NCBI RefSeq assembly: GCF_009882945.1
Contig: NZ_WTUY01000005.1
Location: 371,045 to 435,044, forward strand
Source: Alcanivorax sp. DP30
GTDB lineage: Bacteria; Pseudomonadota; Gammaproteobacteria; Pseudomonadales; Alcanivoracaceae
DNA: 64,000 nucleotides
Reading direction: 5' to 3'
Part shown: in pieces, positions 24,209 to 34,938 of the stretch
Numbering within the stretch: position 1 is the first letter of the stretch
Layout: the number at the start of each line of letters is the position of its first letter
Made by a program: the position numbers and the translations under genes
Notes under the pieces: model-generated
Told to the model about the DNA's origin: nothing
The model's input: only the letters and a program-made list of their open reading frames with translations
The model's database searches: none

Positions 24209-24751
24209 TTAAAACATCCCCAGCTCGAGCTGGGCTTCTTCGCTGATCATCTCGCGGCTCCAGGGCGGGTCGAAAACCAGGGCCACTTCCACCTTGTCCA
24301 CGTTGGGGACCTTGCCCAGGCGATCTTCCACATCCCCCACCAGTACCGGTCCCATACCGCAGTTGGGGGCGGTGAGCGTCATGCGTACCTGCACTACGTT
24401 CTGGTTGTCGCGGCGGATCACGTCGCAGCCGTAGACCAGACCCAGCTCCTTGATGCTCACCGGGATTTCCGGGTCGAAGATGGTCTGCAGGGTGTTCTCC
24501 AGATCGTCCTGGCGCACGCTGCCGTCGTCATTGGCGGGGGCGAAGTTCAGCTCCAGGGGCTCCTGACCGATGGCATCGGCGTCGGTACCGTCGATACGCG
24601 CCATATTGCCGTTGATGGTCACCGTGTAGGTGCCACCCAGGGCTTGGCGCAGGTTCACGAAGCTGTTCTTCGGAATGGTAATACGGGTGCCATCCGGCAC
24701 CTTGCGGGCCGGTACATCACGCTGGACGACAACCGTTCGTTGTTCTGCCAA
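24209..24751 (-). CDS. sufT: SufT, DUF59/MIP18-family Fe-S maturation factor
   Basis: A 180-residue protein. The N-terminal extension (RDVPARKVPDGTRITIPKN) is typical of SufT and is followed by a DUF59 (MIP18) domain with the DPEIPVSIKELGLVYG motif and the conserved Cys in TAPNCGMGP. SufT helps mature iron-sulfur proteins, probably in cluster transfer, and is found in many suf operons. It starts two bases after the sufA stop, so coupling is likely. Confidence 0.92.
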   Translation of the reverse strand: MAEQRTVVVQRDVPARKVPDGTRITIPKNSFVNLRQALGGTYTVTINGNMARIDGTDADAIGQEPLELNFAPANDDGSVRQDDLENTLQTIFDPEIPVSIKELGLVYGCDVIRRDNQNVVQVRMTLTAPNCGMGPVLVGDVEDRLGKVPNVDKVEVALVFDPPWSREMISEEAQLELGMF

Positions 24752-24753
24752 GG

Positions 24754-25113
24754 TCAGGCCTCTTCGACAGTAAAGCTTTCACCGCAGCCGCACTCGCCGG
24801 TGGCGTTGGGGTTGCGGAACTTGAACAGGCTGTTGACGCCTTCGGTGACGTAGTCGATGACCAGGCCGTTGAGCATGGGTAGCCACTTTTCAGGCACGTA
24901 CAGGTTCACGCCGTCGATCACGAACAGCTTGTCGCCGTCTTTGGCCTCTTCGACGAAGTCCAGCACATACATGAACCCGGAGCAGCCGGATTCGTCCAGA
25001 TCCAGACGGATGCCGGCGGATTGGGCCCGCTCGATTTCCCGCAGGGCCTGTTTATTGGCAGCGTCGGTCAGGTGAATAGTGATCTGACCGGGCTGAAAGG
25101 TCTGAACCGTCAT
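24754..25113 (-). CDS. sufA: A-type Fe-S carrier SufA (HesB/IscA family)
   Basis: A 119-residue A-type carrier. The three cluster cysteines are visible: one in DESGCSGFMYVLDF and two in ECGCGESF near the C-terminus. It carries clusters from the SufBCD scaffold to apo-proteins. It is separated from sufS by a 211-base spacer containing a REP-like composite repeat, but stays in the same orientation and order as in other suf operons. Confidence 0.93.
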   Translation of the reverse strand: MTVQTFQPGQITIHLTDAANKQALREIERAQSAGIRLDLDESGCSGFMYVLDFVEEAKDGDKLFVIDGVNLYVPEKWLPMLNGLVIDYVTEGVNSLFKFRNPNATGECGCGESFTVEEA

Positions 25114-25150
25114 GAATTACCTACCTTGCATAAAGCATGGTTGAGCTTTC

Positions 25151-25307
25151 CGTAGGAGCGTCGCTGGCGGCGCGAATGGTTGGAAGCGAGGTACGAGTTT
25201 CGAGTTGCGAAAACCTTGCCGGGAATATCTTCCTGGTCTTTTGCTTTTCGAAACTTGCTCCTCGCAACTCGTAACTGCCTTTCGCGTCTCAAGCGACGCT
25301 CCTACAG
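25151..25307. repeat. REP-like composite inverted repeat in sufS-sufA spacer
   Basis: Outer arms CGTAGGAGCGTCGCT and AAGCGACGCTCCTAC flank a second nested inverted repeat (ACGAGTTTCGAGTTGCGAAA ... TTTCGAAACTTGCTCCTCGC). The GTAGGAGC arm resembles pseudomonad REP ends. The element fills nearly the whole spacer of the operon. Confidence 0.75.
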
Positions 25308-25324
25308 CGGGGTGGCTGCAAGGC

Positions 25325-26539
25325 CTAGAGAAAGGTTTTAACCTTCTCCAGTGCCTCGAACAGGCGATCCACCTCATCAAGGGTATTATAAATCGAGAAC
25401 GAGGCACGCACAGTCCCCGGAATGCCGAGCGAGTCCATCAACGGCATGGTGCAGTGATGGCCGGTACGGACCGCCACGCCTTGCTTGTCCAGCAGCATGC
25501 CCACATCCGCGGGGTGCCCGCCGTCCAGCAAAAAGGACAACACACTGACTTTACTGGCGGCGGTGCCGATGATTTTCAAGCCGTCAAAAGCCTCTGCCTT
25601 TTCAGTGGCACGGGCCAACAGGGCATTTTCATGGGCTTCCAGGGCGGCACGGTCCTGGGCACTGAGCCAGGTAATGGCCGCGCCCAGGCCGATCGCCCCG
25701 GCAATATTGGGGGTGCCGGCTTCGAACTTGTAGGGCAGCTGGTTCCAGGTGCTCTTCTCGAACGTCACCACTTCGATCATCTCGCCGCCGGTCTGGTAGG
25801 GCGGCATGGCTTCCAGCAGCGCGCGGCGGCCGTAGAGCACGCCGATGCCGGTGGGGCCGAACAGCTTGTGGCCGGAGAAGGCGTAAAAATCCACGTCCAG
25901 ATCCCGCACGTCCACCGGGAAGTGGGCCACGGCCTGGGCGCCGTCGATCAGGGTAATGGCGCCCATGGCTTTGGCCTTGGCCACCATGTCCTTCACCGGA
26001 TTCAGGGTGCCCAGGGCATTGCTGGCATGGCCGATGGCGAAGATTTTGGTTTTTTCGCTGAGAAGCTGCTCGAAAGCGTCTTGGTCCAGGCTGCAATCGT
26101 CGCGCAGGGGAATCACCTTCAGGGTGGCCCCTGTGGCCAGGCAGGCCTGCTGCCAGGGCACGATGTTGGCGTGATGCTCGCTGGTGCTGATCAGTACTTC
26201 ATCGCCGGGCTGAAGGCGCTCGCGGGCCACGCACTGGGCGACGATATTGATGGCCTCGGTGGTGCCCTTGGTCCAGAGGATTTCTTCGCGGCTGGCGTTG
26301 AGGAAGTCAGCCACGATCTGGCGGGCGCCCTCGAACTGGCCGGTGGCCTCATCACTCAGATAATGGGCGCCGCGATGCACATTGGAGTTTACACTGCGGT
26401 AGTAATTCTGCAGGGCATCGAGCACCGCCACCGGTTTCTGAGTGGTGGCACCGTTATCCAGATAGACCAGCGGCTTGCCGTTGACCTGCTGGTCCAGAAT
26501 CGGGAACTGGGCGCGCAGGGCTGCCACATCAAACGTCAT
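25325..26539 (-). CDS. sufS: cysteine desulfurase SufS (class II)
   Basis: A 404-residue PLP enzyme. PLP Lys225 is in FSGHKLFGPTGIG, and catalytic Cys363 sits in the short rigid loop VRTGHHCTMPLM of class-II desulfurases. It generates persulfide for SufE. The start MTFDVAALRAQFP at 26539 overlaps the sufD stop by one base (TGATG); the longer open frame upstream lies inside sufD and is a shadow. This is the second desulfurase in the region, besides IscS. Confidence 0.95.
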   Translation of the reverse strand: MTFDVAALRAQFPILDQQVNGKPLVYLDNGATTQKPVAVLDALQNYYRSVNSNVHRGAHYLSDEATGQFEGARQIVADFLNASREEILWTKGTTEAINIVAQCVARERLQPGDEVLISTSEHHANIVPWQQACLATGATLKVIPLRDDCSLDQDAFEQLLSEKTKIFAIGHASNALGTLNPVKDMVAKAKAMGAITLIDGAQAVAHFPVDVRDLDVDFYAFSGHKLFGPTGIGVLYGRRALLEAMPPYQTGGEMIEVVTFEKSTWNQLPYKFEAGTPNIAGAIGLGAAITWLSAQDRAALEAHENALLARATEKAEAFDGLKIIGTAASKVSVLSFLLDGGHPADVGMLLDKQGVAVRTGHHCTMPLMDSLGIPGTVRASFSIYNTLDEVDRLFEALEKVKTFL

Positions 26540-27762
26540 CAGGCGGCATCCCCCGCCGGGCTGGCATGGGTCAGCTCGGCTTCCAGCCAGGGTTGGGCCC
26601 ATTCGGTCACTGCCTCGTGGGGCAGGGACATCAGCAGTTCGTTCACGAAGCCCAGGCTCAGCATGCGCTTGGCTTCCGCGGCCGGGATGCCGCGGGACTG
26701 CAGGTAAAACTGCTGCATGGCGTCGAGCTGGCCGACGGTGGTGCCGTGGGCGCACTTCACGTCGTCGTTGTAGATTTCCAGTTCCGGCTTGGTATTGATC
26801 TCCGCGCCGGGGTTGAGCAGCAGGTTCTTGTTGGAGAGTTCCGCGTTGGTGCCGCTGGCCCCGGGATGAATATGGATGCGGCCGTTGAATACGGCCTTGC
26901 CATTTTCCCCGGCCAGCCCCTTGAAGTTCTGGTCAGATTCGCAATTGGGCACGGCGTGCTCCACGCAGATCTGGTTGTCCACGTGGCTTTTGTCGCGTAC
27001 CACGAAGATGCCCTTCATGTTCAGTTCAGCGCCACTCTTGCTGACCAGGGCATGGACGTCATTGCGGCGCAGACGATTGCCGGTCATCAGCTGGTAGCTG
27101 TCCACGGTGCTGACGCCTTGCTGGTCAATCACCAGAGTGCCGATGTGGAGGGTGGCGGCTTGCTCACCCTGCAGACGGTAATGGGTCAGTTTGGCGTTAT
27201 CGGCGGTGATCAGGGCGGTAACCGCGTTGGTCAGGGCCTGGCCTTCCGCGTGGTAATGCTCGATGACAGTGGCTTCAGCCCCGGTGTTCAGCTTGACGAT
27301 CACGCGGGGATTGCAGTGAGCCGGCGCGTCGCTGGCGGACTGGATCTGCACATGGATCGGCTGTTCGATACGGGTGTTGGCGGCCACTTCCAGCACCACG
27401 GGCTGGGCCACGGCGCTGTTGTAGATAGCAAATGGGGTATCCAGACCATTCACGGCCGGGCTGTCCTGTTTCAGGCTTACGCCGTCGGGCAAGGTGCTGC
27501 CGCCAAGCGTACCGTTGGTGATGCTCACCACGAAATCACTAAGGGCGGGCAGGGGCTTGGCCAGCTCGCCATTGGCTACAGCGTTCAGGTGGCCATCTGC
27601 CAGTGCCAGCAGGGAGGTGTATTTCCAGCGCTCGGTCTTGCGCTCCGGAAAGCTGATCGCTTCCAGTTCGCCCAGATCCGCGCTATCACCAGCCAGACGC
27701 CGGGCGCTGGCCAGGGTCTGGGTTTTCAGCTCCAGTGCCAGATTGGTGGGGGTAAGACTCAT
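26539..27762 (-). CDS. sufD: Fe-S scaffold component SufD
   Basis: A 407-residue SufD: an N-terminal helical part with SFPERKTERWKYTSL, then the beta-helical core shared with SufB (NAELSNKNLLLNPGAEINTK, EIYNDDVKCAHGTTVGQLD). The conserved His in CAHGTT, which lines the SufB-SufD interface, is present. It forms the SufBC2D scaffold. It overlaps sufC by four bases and sufS by one. Confidence 0.95.
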   Translation of the reverse strand: MSLTPTNLALELKTQTLASARRLAGDSADLGELEAISFPERKTERWKYTSLLALADGHLNAVANGELAKPLPALSDFVVSITNGTLGGSTLPDGVSLKQDSPAVNGLDTPFAIYNSAVAQPVVLEVAANTRIEQPIHVQIQSASDAPAHCNPRVIVKLNTGAEATVIEHYHAEGQALTNAVTALITADNAKLTHYRLQGEQAATLHIGTLVIDQQGVSTVDSYQLMTGNRLRRNDVHALVSKSGAELNMKGIFVVRDKSHVDNQICVEHAVPNCESDQNFKGLAGENGKAVFNGRIHIHPGASGTNAELSNKNLLLNPGAEINTKPELEIYNDDVKCAHGTTVGQLDAMQQFYLQSRGIPAAEAKRMLSLGFVNELLMSLPHEAVTEWAQPWLEAELTHASPAGDAA

Positions 27763-28514
27763 GCAGATTCTTCCTCGCCGGTGAGCCAGCCGTAGCCTTT
27801 TTCTTCCAGCTCCAGGGCCAGTTCCTTGCCGCCGGATTTGATGATCTGGCCGTTGTACAGCACGTGGACGAAGTCCGGCACGATGTAGTCCAGCAGGCGC
27901 TGGTAGTGAGTCACCAGTACGATGCCGCGCTCCGGACTGCGCAGGGAGTTGACGCCCTTGGCGACCACCTGCAGTGCATCGATGTCGAGCCCGGAATCGG
28001 TTTCATCCAGCAGCGCCAGCTTCGGTTCCATCAGCATCATCTGCATGATTTCGTTGCGCTTCTTCTCGCCGCCGGAGAACCCTTCATTCACGCCCCGCTT
28101 GAGGAAGCTGGCGTCCAGGTTGACTTGCTTGCATGCGGCACGGGCCTGACGCAGCAGGGTCACTGAATCCCACTCTTCCTTGCCCTGGGCGCCGCGAACG
28201 GACTCCAGTGCAGCCTTGAGGAATTCCATGTTGGACACGCCGGGGATCTCTACCGGGTACTGGAATGCCAGGAACAGGCCCGCCTGGGCACGCTCTTCTG
28301 GTTCCATATCGGCCAGGCTCTTGCCTTCGAACAGGGCTTCGCCGCCGGTGATCTCGTAGTTGTCACGACCGGCCAGTACATTGGCCAGGGTGGATTTGCC
28401 GGAGCCGTTGGGGCCCATGATGGCGTGCACCTCGCCCGGGTTAACGGTCAGGTTCAGGCCCTTGAGAATCGGCTTGTCCGCCACGGAGGCGTGAAGATCA
28501 CGAATGTCCAGCAT
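27759..28514 (-). CDS. sufC: Fe-S scaffold ATPase SufC
   Basis: A 251-residue ABC-type ATPase with Walker A GPNGSGKST, the SufC-type signature FSGGEKKRNEIMQM and Walker B LALLDETDSGLD. It drives conformational change of the SufB-SufD scaffold. It overlaps sufD by four bases and follows sufB after 145 bases that contain a REP-like element. Confidence 0.95.
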   Translation of the reverse strand: MLDIRDLHASVADKPILKGLNLTVNPGEVHAIMGPNGSGKSTLANVLAGRDNYEITGGEALFEGKSLADMEPEERAQAGLFLAFQYPVEIPGVSNMEFLKAALESVRGAQGKEEWDSVTLLRQARAACKQVNLDASFLKRGVNEGFSGGEKKRNEIMQMMLMEPKLALLDETDSGLDIDALQVVAKGVNSLRSPERGIVLVTHYQRLLDYIVPDFVHVLYNGQIIKSGGKELALELEEKGYGWLTGEEESA

Positions 28515-28570
28515 GTTTTGATGCGCCTTTCGGTTGGGCCGGGAGTCCGGCGCCGGGTTGATTCAGGGTT

Positions 28571-28641
28571 GCTGTGGGAGCTTGCCAGCAAGCGATTTGG
28601 GCTCTGCCAATGCTGTACCGCTTGCAGGCAAGCTCCTGCGG
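28571..28641. repeat. REP-like inverted repeat pair in sufB-sufC spacer
   Basis: GTGGGAGCTTGCCAGCAAGCG faces CGCTTGCAGGCAAGCTCCTGC around a short centre. This is the standard two-REP (BIME-like) arrangement of pseudomonad-type intergenic repeats. Confidence 0.75.
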
Positions 28642-28659
28642 CGTAGTTAGTGTCGGGGC

Positions 28660-30099
<1,440 letters not shown>

Positions 30100-30119
30100 A
30101 GATCAGCGCCTGCGGTTGA

Positions 30120-30144
30120 ATACCAGAGTAATTTAGTCGGGTAT
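30120..30144 (-). promoter_or_regulatory. IscR type-1 operator in the suf promoter
   Basis: ATACCAGAGTAATTTAGTCG with GGTAT after it (plus strand) matches the type-1 IscR consensus at about 23 of 25 positions and is a near-perfect dyad. It overlaps the likely transcription start of the suf operon, a repressing position. Confidence 0.8.
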
Positions 30145-30170
30145 TATACGCCTTTCGCGGGCGCTGTCGA
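30143..30170 (-). promoter_or_regulatory. sigma-70 promoter of the suf operon
   Basis: On the minus strand TCGACA (30170-30165), a 16-base spacer, and TATAAT (30148-30143), 44 bases before the sufB ATG. The IscR box begins at the -10 and covers the start point. Confidence 0.7.
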
Positions 30171-30394
30171 ATGGGGCGGGCCAGATAAAGGCGGCTCTCG
30201 GTGACGGCGGGGCGGTGCGTGTCCGACGGGGCGGCAACGGTATCATAATTCGCCTCTCTTGCGTATAATCCGCCGGTTCCAGGGGGTTGCTGCGTGGGCT
30301 GCATTGCCAGTCTGCCGATCACCCCTGTCATTGCCCCGGGGAACCAATTGGGTTTCCGAGGACCATTTAACGCAAATCTGGAGTGAACAGACTG

Positions 30395-30826
30395 ATGGCT
30401 GTTGAGCGCACCCTCTCTATCATCAAGCCTGATGCCGTGGCCAAGAACGTTATCGGCGACATCGTTTCCCGTTTCGAAAAGGCCGACCTGAAAGTGGTTG
30501 CCATGAAAATGGTACACCTGAGCGACGAGCAGGCTGGTGGTTTCTACGCCGAGCACAAAGAGCGTCCTTTCTTCAAGGATCTGGTGTCCTTCATGACCAG
30601 CGGTCCTGTGGTGGTTCAGGTTCTGGAAGGCGAAGATGCCGTGACCAAGAACCGTGACCTGATGGGTGCTACCAACCCGAAGGATGCGGAAGCCGGAACC
30701 ATTCGTGCCGATTTCGCTCAAACCATTGACGAGAACGCGGTACACGGCTCTGACTCCACCGAGTCTGCTGCCCGCGAAGTGGCCTACTTCTTCTCTGACG
30801 AAGAACTGTGCCCGCGCACCCGCTAA
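30395..30826 (+). CDS. ndk: nucleoside diphosphate kinase
   Basis: A 143-residue Ndk with active-site His117 in NAVHGSDS and the N-terminal [12 protein letters not shown] motif. It balances NTP and dNTP pools by phosphate transfer from ATP. The start ATG at 30395 fits the family; GGAG lies 11 bases upstream. A -10-like TATAAT at 30264-30269 in the spacer from the divergent suf operon may be its promoter, though no good -35 is seen. Confidence 0.97.
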   Translation: MAVERTLSIIKPDAVAKNVIGDIVSRFEKADLKVVAMKMVHLSDEQAGGFYAEHKERPFFKDLVSFMTSGPVVVQVLEGEDAVTKNRDLMGATNPKDAEAGTIRADFAQTIDENAVHGSDSTESAAREVAYFFSDEELCPRTR

Positions 30827-30845
30827 TAAAGGCGTGAGTGCAATA

Positions 30846-30877
30846 CCAGCCACGGCCTCTGGCCGTGGTTGGCGTTT
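30846..30877 (+). terminator. hairpin in the ndk-rlmN spacer
   Basis: CCAGCCACGGCC-tct-GGCCGTGGTTGG is a 12-base-pair stem with one G-U pair, followed by CGTTTT. It looks like a weak terminator or attenuator that partly insulates ndk from rlmN. Confidence 0.6.
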
Positions 30878-30909
30878 TAAGGAAACCCGGTTTCCGACTG
30901 GAGAATGCT

Positions 30910-32052
30910 ATGACAGCCCAACAGAAGGTAAATCTGCTCGGCCTTGATCGCCCGCAAATGGAAGAATTCTTCCTGAATATGGGGGAGAAAAAGTTTCGTG
31001 CCCAGCAGGTGCTGAAATGGATCCACCACCATCAGGCGGATTCGTTCGAGCAAATGACCGATGTGGGCAAGGCATTGCGCCAGAAATTGTCTGAGGTGGC
31101 GGAAATCCGCGGCCCTGAAGTGACCCACGAAAGCATCAGCCGTGACGGTACCCGCAAATGGGTATTCGAACTGGATAATGGCGGTGCCGTGGAAACCGTA
31201 TTTATTCCCGATGGCCGCCGCGGCACCTTGTGTGTGTCGTCCCAGGTGGGTTGTGCGGTGGATTGCAGCTTCTGCTCCACCGGCAAGCAGGGCTTCCAGC
31301 GGGACATGACCAGTGCCGAGATCATCGGCCAGGTGTGGCAGGCCAGTCGTTCGTTCGGGCCGCGCCGCAATCTGGGTGAGCACCCCATCACCAACGTGGT
31401 GATGATGGGCATGGGCGAGCCCCTGCTCAACTACGACAAGGTGCTCACGGCCATGCGCATCATGAAAGATGACCTGGGCTACGGCATTGGCAAGAAGCGC
31501 ATCACGTTGTCCACCTCCGGGGTTGTGCCGCGGATGGACCAGCTCAGCCAGGATCTGGATGTGGCGCTGGCGGTAAGCCTGCATGCCCCCAACGATGAGC
31601 TGCGCAATCAACTGGTGCCACTGAATCGCAAGTACCCGCTGAAAGAGTTGATGGCGGCCTGCAAGCGTTACACCAAGAACATTTCCCACAAGCACAACAC
31701 CATCACCATGGAATATGTGATGCTCCGGGATGTGAACGACAAACCGGAACATGCGCGCCAATTGGTTAAACTGCTTAACGGCATTCCGGTGAAGGTGAAT
31801 CTGATCCCGTTCAATCCTTTCCCGCATGCGGGGTATGAACGCTCACGCAAGAGCGATATTCTGGAGTTTCATAAGTATCTGAATGACAATGGATTGTTGA
31901 CTACGGTCAGGACGACGCGCGGTGATGATATCGACGCCGCCTGTGGTCAGCTGGTGGGGCAGGTGCAGGACCGGACCCGGCGCAGTGAGCGCTGGAAACA
32001 ATCCATTTTTCACCGCTCCGAACACACGGATAATAATACAGCGCAAGCGTAA
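30910..32052 (+). CDS. rlmN: RlmN, dual-specificity rRNA/tRNA adenine C2-methyltransferase
   Basis: A 380-residue radical-SAM methyltransferase. The 4Fe-4S motif is C115-AVD-C119-SF-C122, and the family's [10 protein letters not shown] and [10 protein letters not shown] blocks are present. It methylates A2503 of 23S rRNA and A37 of some tRNAs. The start at 30910 has GGAG upstream. Its TAA overlaps the ATG of the next gene, so translation is coupled. It heads the conserved rlmN-to-der block. Confidence 0.95.
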   Translation: MTAQQKVNLLGLDRPQMEEFFLNMGEKKFRAQQVLKWIHHHQADSFEQMTDVGKALRQKLSEVAEIRGPEVTHESISRDGTRKWVFELDNGGAVETVFIPDGRRGTLCVSSQVGCAVDCSFCSTGKQGFQRDMTSAEIIGQVWQASRSFGPRRNLGEHPITNVVMMGMGEPLLNYDKVLTAMRIMKDDLGYGIGKKRITLSTSGVVPRMDQLSQDLDVALAVSLHAPNDELRNQLVPLNRKYPLKELMAACKRYTKNISHKHNTITMEYVMLRDVNDKPEHARQLVKLLNGIPVKVNLIPFNPFPHAGYERSRKSDILEFHKYLNDNGLLTTVRTTRGDDIDAACGQLVGQVQDRTRRSERWKQSIFHRSEHTDNNTAQA

Positions 32053-32834
32053 TGAATCCTTTTATTCGCGGTATCCTGGGTCTGCTGATTGCAGGCCTTC
32101 TCTCCACCGGGTGTGTGACGGTGGAATCTGGTCAACGGGAAGTCAAAGTTGACGAGGCAGTCACCAGTCGGGTTGCTGCCGGCCTCCAATACCTTCAGCA
32201 GGGTGATCCCGCTGAAGCACGACGACATTTCTCCCGTGCCTTGCAGCTTGATGACAACAGCGCCGTGGCTCACAACGCCATGGCCTTGCTGTACAAGTAC
32301 GAGCAAGACCCGGAAATGGAAGAATACCACTACAAAAAGGCGGTCAGCGCCGATCGCAGCTACTCTCCGGCCCAGAACAACTATGGCACCTTGCTGTTTT
32401 CCCGCGGCGACTACGAGGATGCGCTGAAGCGCTTTGAGCGTGCGGCCAACGATGCCAGCTATTCCGGCCGCGGCAGTGCCTGGGAAAATATTGGTCGTTG
32501 CTACCAGAAGCTGGGCCGGGATGAAGAGGCTCAGAAAGCCTTCATCAAGGCGCTGCGTCTCAACCCGCGGGCGGTGGTGCCGAACATCGAGCTGGCGGAT
32601 CTGTATTTCAAGGAAGGCCGTGCCCGTCTGGCCTGGGATTACTATCAGCAATATGCACAGCGAACTGATCAGCAGGGCCCCCGTTCCCTGTTGCTGGGGG
32701 CCCAGCTGGCAGCCACACTGGGTTTCAAGGATCAGCAGTCCAGCTATGCGCTGGCACTGGAAAACCTTTACCGTCGCTCACCGGAGTTTCGTGAGTGGCA
32801 GAAATGGACCGCCGCACGGGAGAGCGCACAATGA
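32052..32834 (+). CDS. pilF: type IV pilus pilotin PilF/PilW (TPR lipoprotein)
   Basis: A 260-residue lipoprotein with signal [21 protein letters not shown] (Cys21), then six or so tetratricopeptide repeats (NAMALLYKYEQDPEMEEYHY, NYGTLLFSRGDYEDALKRFE and others). This matches PilF/PilW, the outer-membrane pilotin that helps the PilQ secretin assemble. Position between rlmN and rodZ is conserved in pseudomonads. The start overlaps the rlmN stop and the end overlaps rodZ by four bases. Confidence 0.9.
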   Translation: MNPFIRGILGLLIAGLLSTGCVTVESGQREVKVDEAVTSRVAAGLQYLQQGDPAEARRHFSRALQLDDNSAVAHNAMALLYKYEQDPEMEEYHYKKAVSADRSYSPAQNNYGTLLFSRGDYEDALKRFERAANDASYSGRGSAWENIGRCYQKLGRDEEAQKAFIKALRLNPRAVVPNIELADLYFKEGRARLAWDYYQQYAQRTDQQGPRSLLLGAQLAATLGFKDQQSSYALALENLYRRSPEFREWQKWTAARESAQ

Positions 32835-33700
32835 GCGATAAAATGGTCGTGTTACCCGGCGAGCGTTGTCGCAAGGCCCGGGAAGCCATGGGCTGGACCA
32901 CAGCAGAAGCTGCCAAGCGCATGCATCTGTCCCATACCTACCTGCTTGCTCTGGAAGCCGACGATTACGAGCGTTTGCCCGAGGCCACTTTCGTTAAGGG
33001 CTATCTGAAAAATTATGCCCGGCTACTGGGCCTGCCTGCTGATGAAGTGGCCAACACTTTTCAGCAGATGGTTAATGAAGACGCCTTTGACAAGCCGCTG
33101 GAACTGCCTGCCCTGCCTCGCAGGCCCGGTCTGCTGAAACGTCCGCTGGTTTGGGGGGGGCTGGTGATCCTGCTGGTAGTGGCAGTGCTGGCCCTCTGGC
33201 CCGACAAGGCTTCCGAACCGGAGACAGCTGGTTTTGCCCCGGTGGAAGACAACATGTCTGAGGATGCTGGCGAGCAGGACGCTATGGATGCGCCTGTGGA
33301 GTCTGGCGATGATGAGGCCGGCGTAGTGGACTCAGACATGGCCGACAGCAGTGATGCAGTCACCGGCGAGCAGGCCACTGACGAGATGCAGGAAGCCATT
33401 GACGAGGAGTTGGTAGAGCAGGAACCTGCTATCGATCCGGCGCTGCTGGCCCCCAACGGGCTTGACCGGCTGGTGTTCGATTTCTCTGCCAATTGCTGGT
33501 TGGAAGTGAAAGACGCCAACGGCCGCGTTCTGCGCCAGGGCGAACAACCTGCCGGTACTACCATGCAGGTGGATGGCAAGGGACCTTTCAGCCTCAAAAT
33601 CGGTAATGCTGCCGCCATCAGCGAGCTGTTGCTCAATGGAGAGGCTGTCACCTTGCCGACGGATTCTCCCGGTAGAGTTGTCAAACTCACGCTCCCCTGA
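32831..33700 (+). CDS. rodZ: RodZ-like cell-shape protein
   Basis: A 289-residue bitopic protein. The N-terminal cytoplasmic helix-turn-helix domain (about 10-75; REAMGWTTAEAAKRMHLS) binds MreB in known RodZ. A single membrane helix (about 106-123) and an acidic linker rich in Asp/Glu follow. The periplasmic DUF4115 domain starts at LDRLVFDFSANCWLEVKDANG. It links MreB filaments to the elongation machinery. The acidic linker is long but typical of pseudomonad-type RodZ. Confidence 0.9.
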   Translation: MSDKMVVLPGERCRKAREAMGWTTAEAAKRMHLSHTYLLALEADDYERLPEATFVKGYLKNYARLLGLPADEVANTFQQMVNEDAFDKPLELPALPRRPGLLKRPLVWGGLVILLVVAVLALWPDKASEPETAGFAPVEDNMSEDAGEQDAMDAPVESGDDEAGVVDSDMADSSDAVTGEQATDEMQEAIDEELVEQEPAIDPALLAPNGLDRLVFDFSANCWLEVKDANGRVLRQGEQPAGTTMQVDGKGPFSLKIGNAAAISELLLNGEAVTLPTDSPGRVVKLTLP

Positions 33701-33718
33701 TCAAGACCGAGACATACC

Positions 33719-34837
33719 ATGGAACCGGAAGTCAAAATCGAGCGCCGCAAGACCCGACAGATCTTTGTCGGCAAGGTGCCGGTAGGTGGTGACGCACCTA
33801 TCTCCGTGCAGAGCATGACCAACACCGAAACCTGTGATGTGGCGGCAACAGTGGGCCAGATTCAGCGTCTCCAGGACGCCGGTGTGGATATCGTGCGCGT
33901 CTCTGTGCCGAGTATGGAAGCTGCGGACGCCTTCGGCGAGATCCGCAAGCGTGTGGATGTGCCGCTGGTGGCGGATATCCATTACGACTACAAGATCGCC
34001 CTGGCCGTGGCCGAAAGGGGCGTGGATTGTCTGCGCATCAATCCCGGCAATATTGGCCGGGAAGACCGCATCAAGGCGGTGATCCAGTGCGCCAAGGACA
34101 AAGGCATTCCCATTCGTATTGGCGTGAATGCCGGCTCTCTGGAAAAAGAATTGCAACGCAAATATGGCGAGCCCACTTCTGATGCATTGGTGGAATCGGC
34201 AATGCGCCATGTGGATATTCTGGATCGCCATGACTTTCAGGACTTCAAGGTCAGTGTGAAGGCGTCCAACGTATTCATGACCCTGCAGGCCTACCGCAAA
34301 CTCTCCCAGCAGATTGAGCAGCCTTTGCATCTGGGAGTGACTGAGGCGGGGACCTTCCGCTCCGGCACGGTGAAATCGGCGGTGGCACTGGGCTCGCTGC
34401 TGATGGACGGAATTGGCGATACCATCCGTGTTTCCCTGGCCGCCGATCCGGTGGAAGAAGTCCGCGTGGGTTTCGATATTCTCAAGAGTCTTAACCTTCG
34501 CAAGAAGGGCGTGAACATCATTGCCTGCCCGAGTTGCTCACGGCAGAACTTTGACGTGATCAAGACCGTCAACGAGCTGGAAGCACGACTGGAAGATATC
34601 AACGAATCCGTGGATCTGGCGGTGATCGGGTGTCTGGTCAACGGGCCCGGTGAAGCGCGGGAGGCCGATGTGGGCCTCACCGGTGGAACGCCCAACAATC
34701 TTTCCTATCTGAACGGTGAGAAGAGCCATCACGTTACCAAGGAAGATCTGGTGGACGAGCTGGAACGCATGGTGCGGGCCAAGGTAAAGAAACAGCGCGA
34801 AGATGAGGAAAAAGGCATCATCGCCAGAAGTGAATGA
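33719..34837 (+). CDS. ispG: 4-hydroxy-3-methylbut-2-enyl-diphosphate synthase IspG
   Basis: A 372-residue iron-sulfur enzyme of the MEP isoprenoid pathway, making HMBPP from MEcPP. The three cluster cysteines are Cys270 and Cys273 ([10 protein letters not shown]) and Cys305 ([11 protein letters not shown]), at the same positions as in E. coli. The TIM-barrel N-terminus [20 protein letters not shown] is intact. It follows rodZ by 18 bases; hisS follows after a palindromic repeat. Confidence 0.96.
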   Translation: MEPEVKIERRKTRQIFVGKVPVGGDAPISVQSMTNTETCDVAATVGQIQRLQDAGVDIVRVSVPSMEAADAFGEIRKRVDVPLVADIHYDYKIALAVAERGVDCLRINPGNIGREDRIKAVIQCAKDKGIPIRIGVNAGSLEKELQRKYGEPTSDALVESAMRHVDILDRHDFQDFKVSVKASNVFMTLQAYRKLSQQIEQPLHLGVTEAGTFRSGTVKSAVALGSLLMDGIGDTIRVSLAADPVEEVRVGFDILKSLNLRKKGVNIIACPSCSRQNFDVIKTVNELEARLEDINESVDLAVIGCLVNGPGEAREADVGLTGGTPNNLSYLNGEKSHHVTKEDLVDELERMVRAKVKKQREDEEKGIIARSE

Positions 34838-34840
34838 TTA

Positions 34841-34920
34841 GTCGGATGTCGGGAGTCTGACGTCGGACGTTTGAATCCGGCAGGTTTTTTGTCAGGCGTC
34901 CGACCTCGGAGGTCCGACGT
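34841..34920. repeat. GTCGGACGTC-family palindromic repeat (ispG-hisS spacer)
   Basis: GTCGGATGTCGGGAGTCTGA and CGTCGGACG on the left, a T-run (GGTTTTTT) in the centre, and GTCAGGCGTCCGACC plus GGTCCGACG on the right. It could form alternative hairpins including one resembling a terminator. Confidence 0.75.
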
Positions 34921-34938
34921 TTTTAGCAAGGAATTTTC

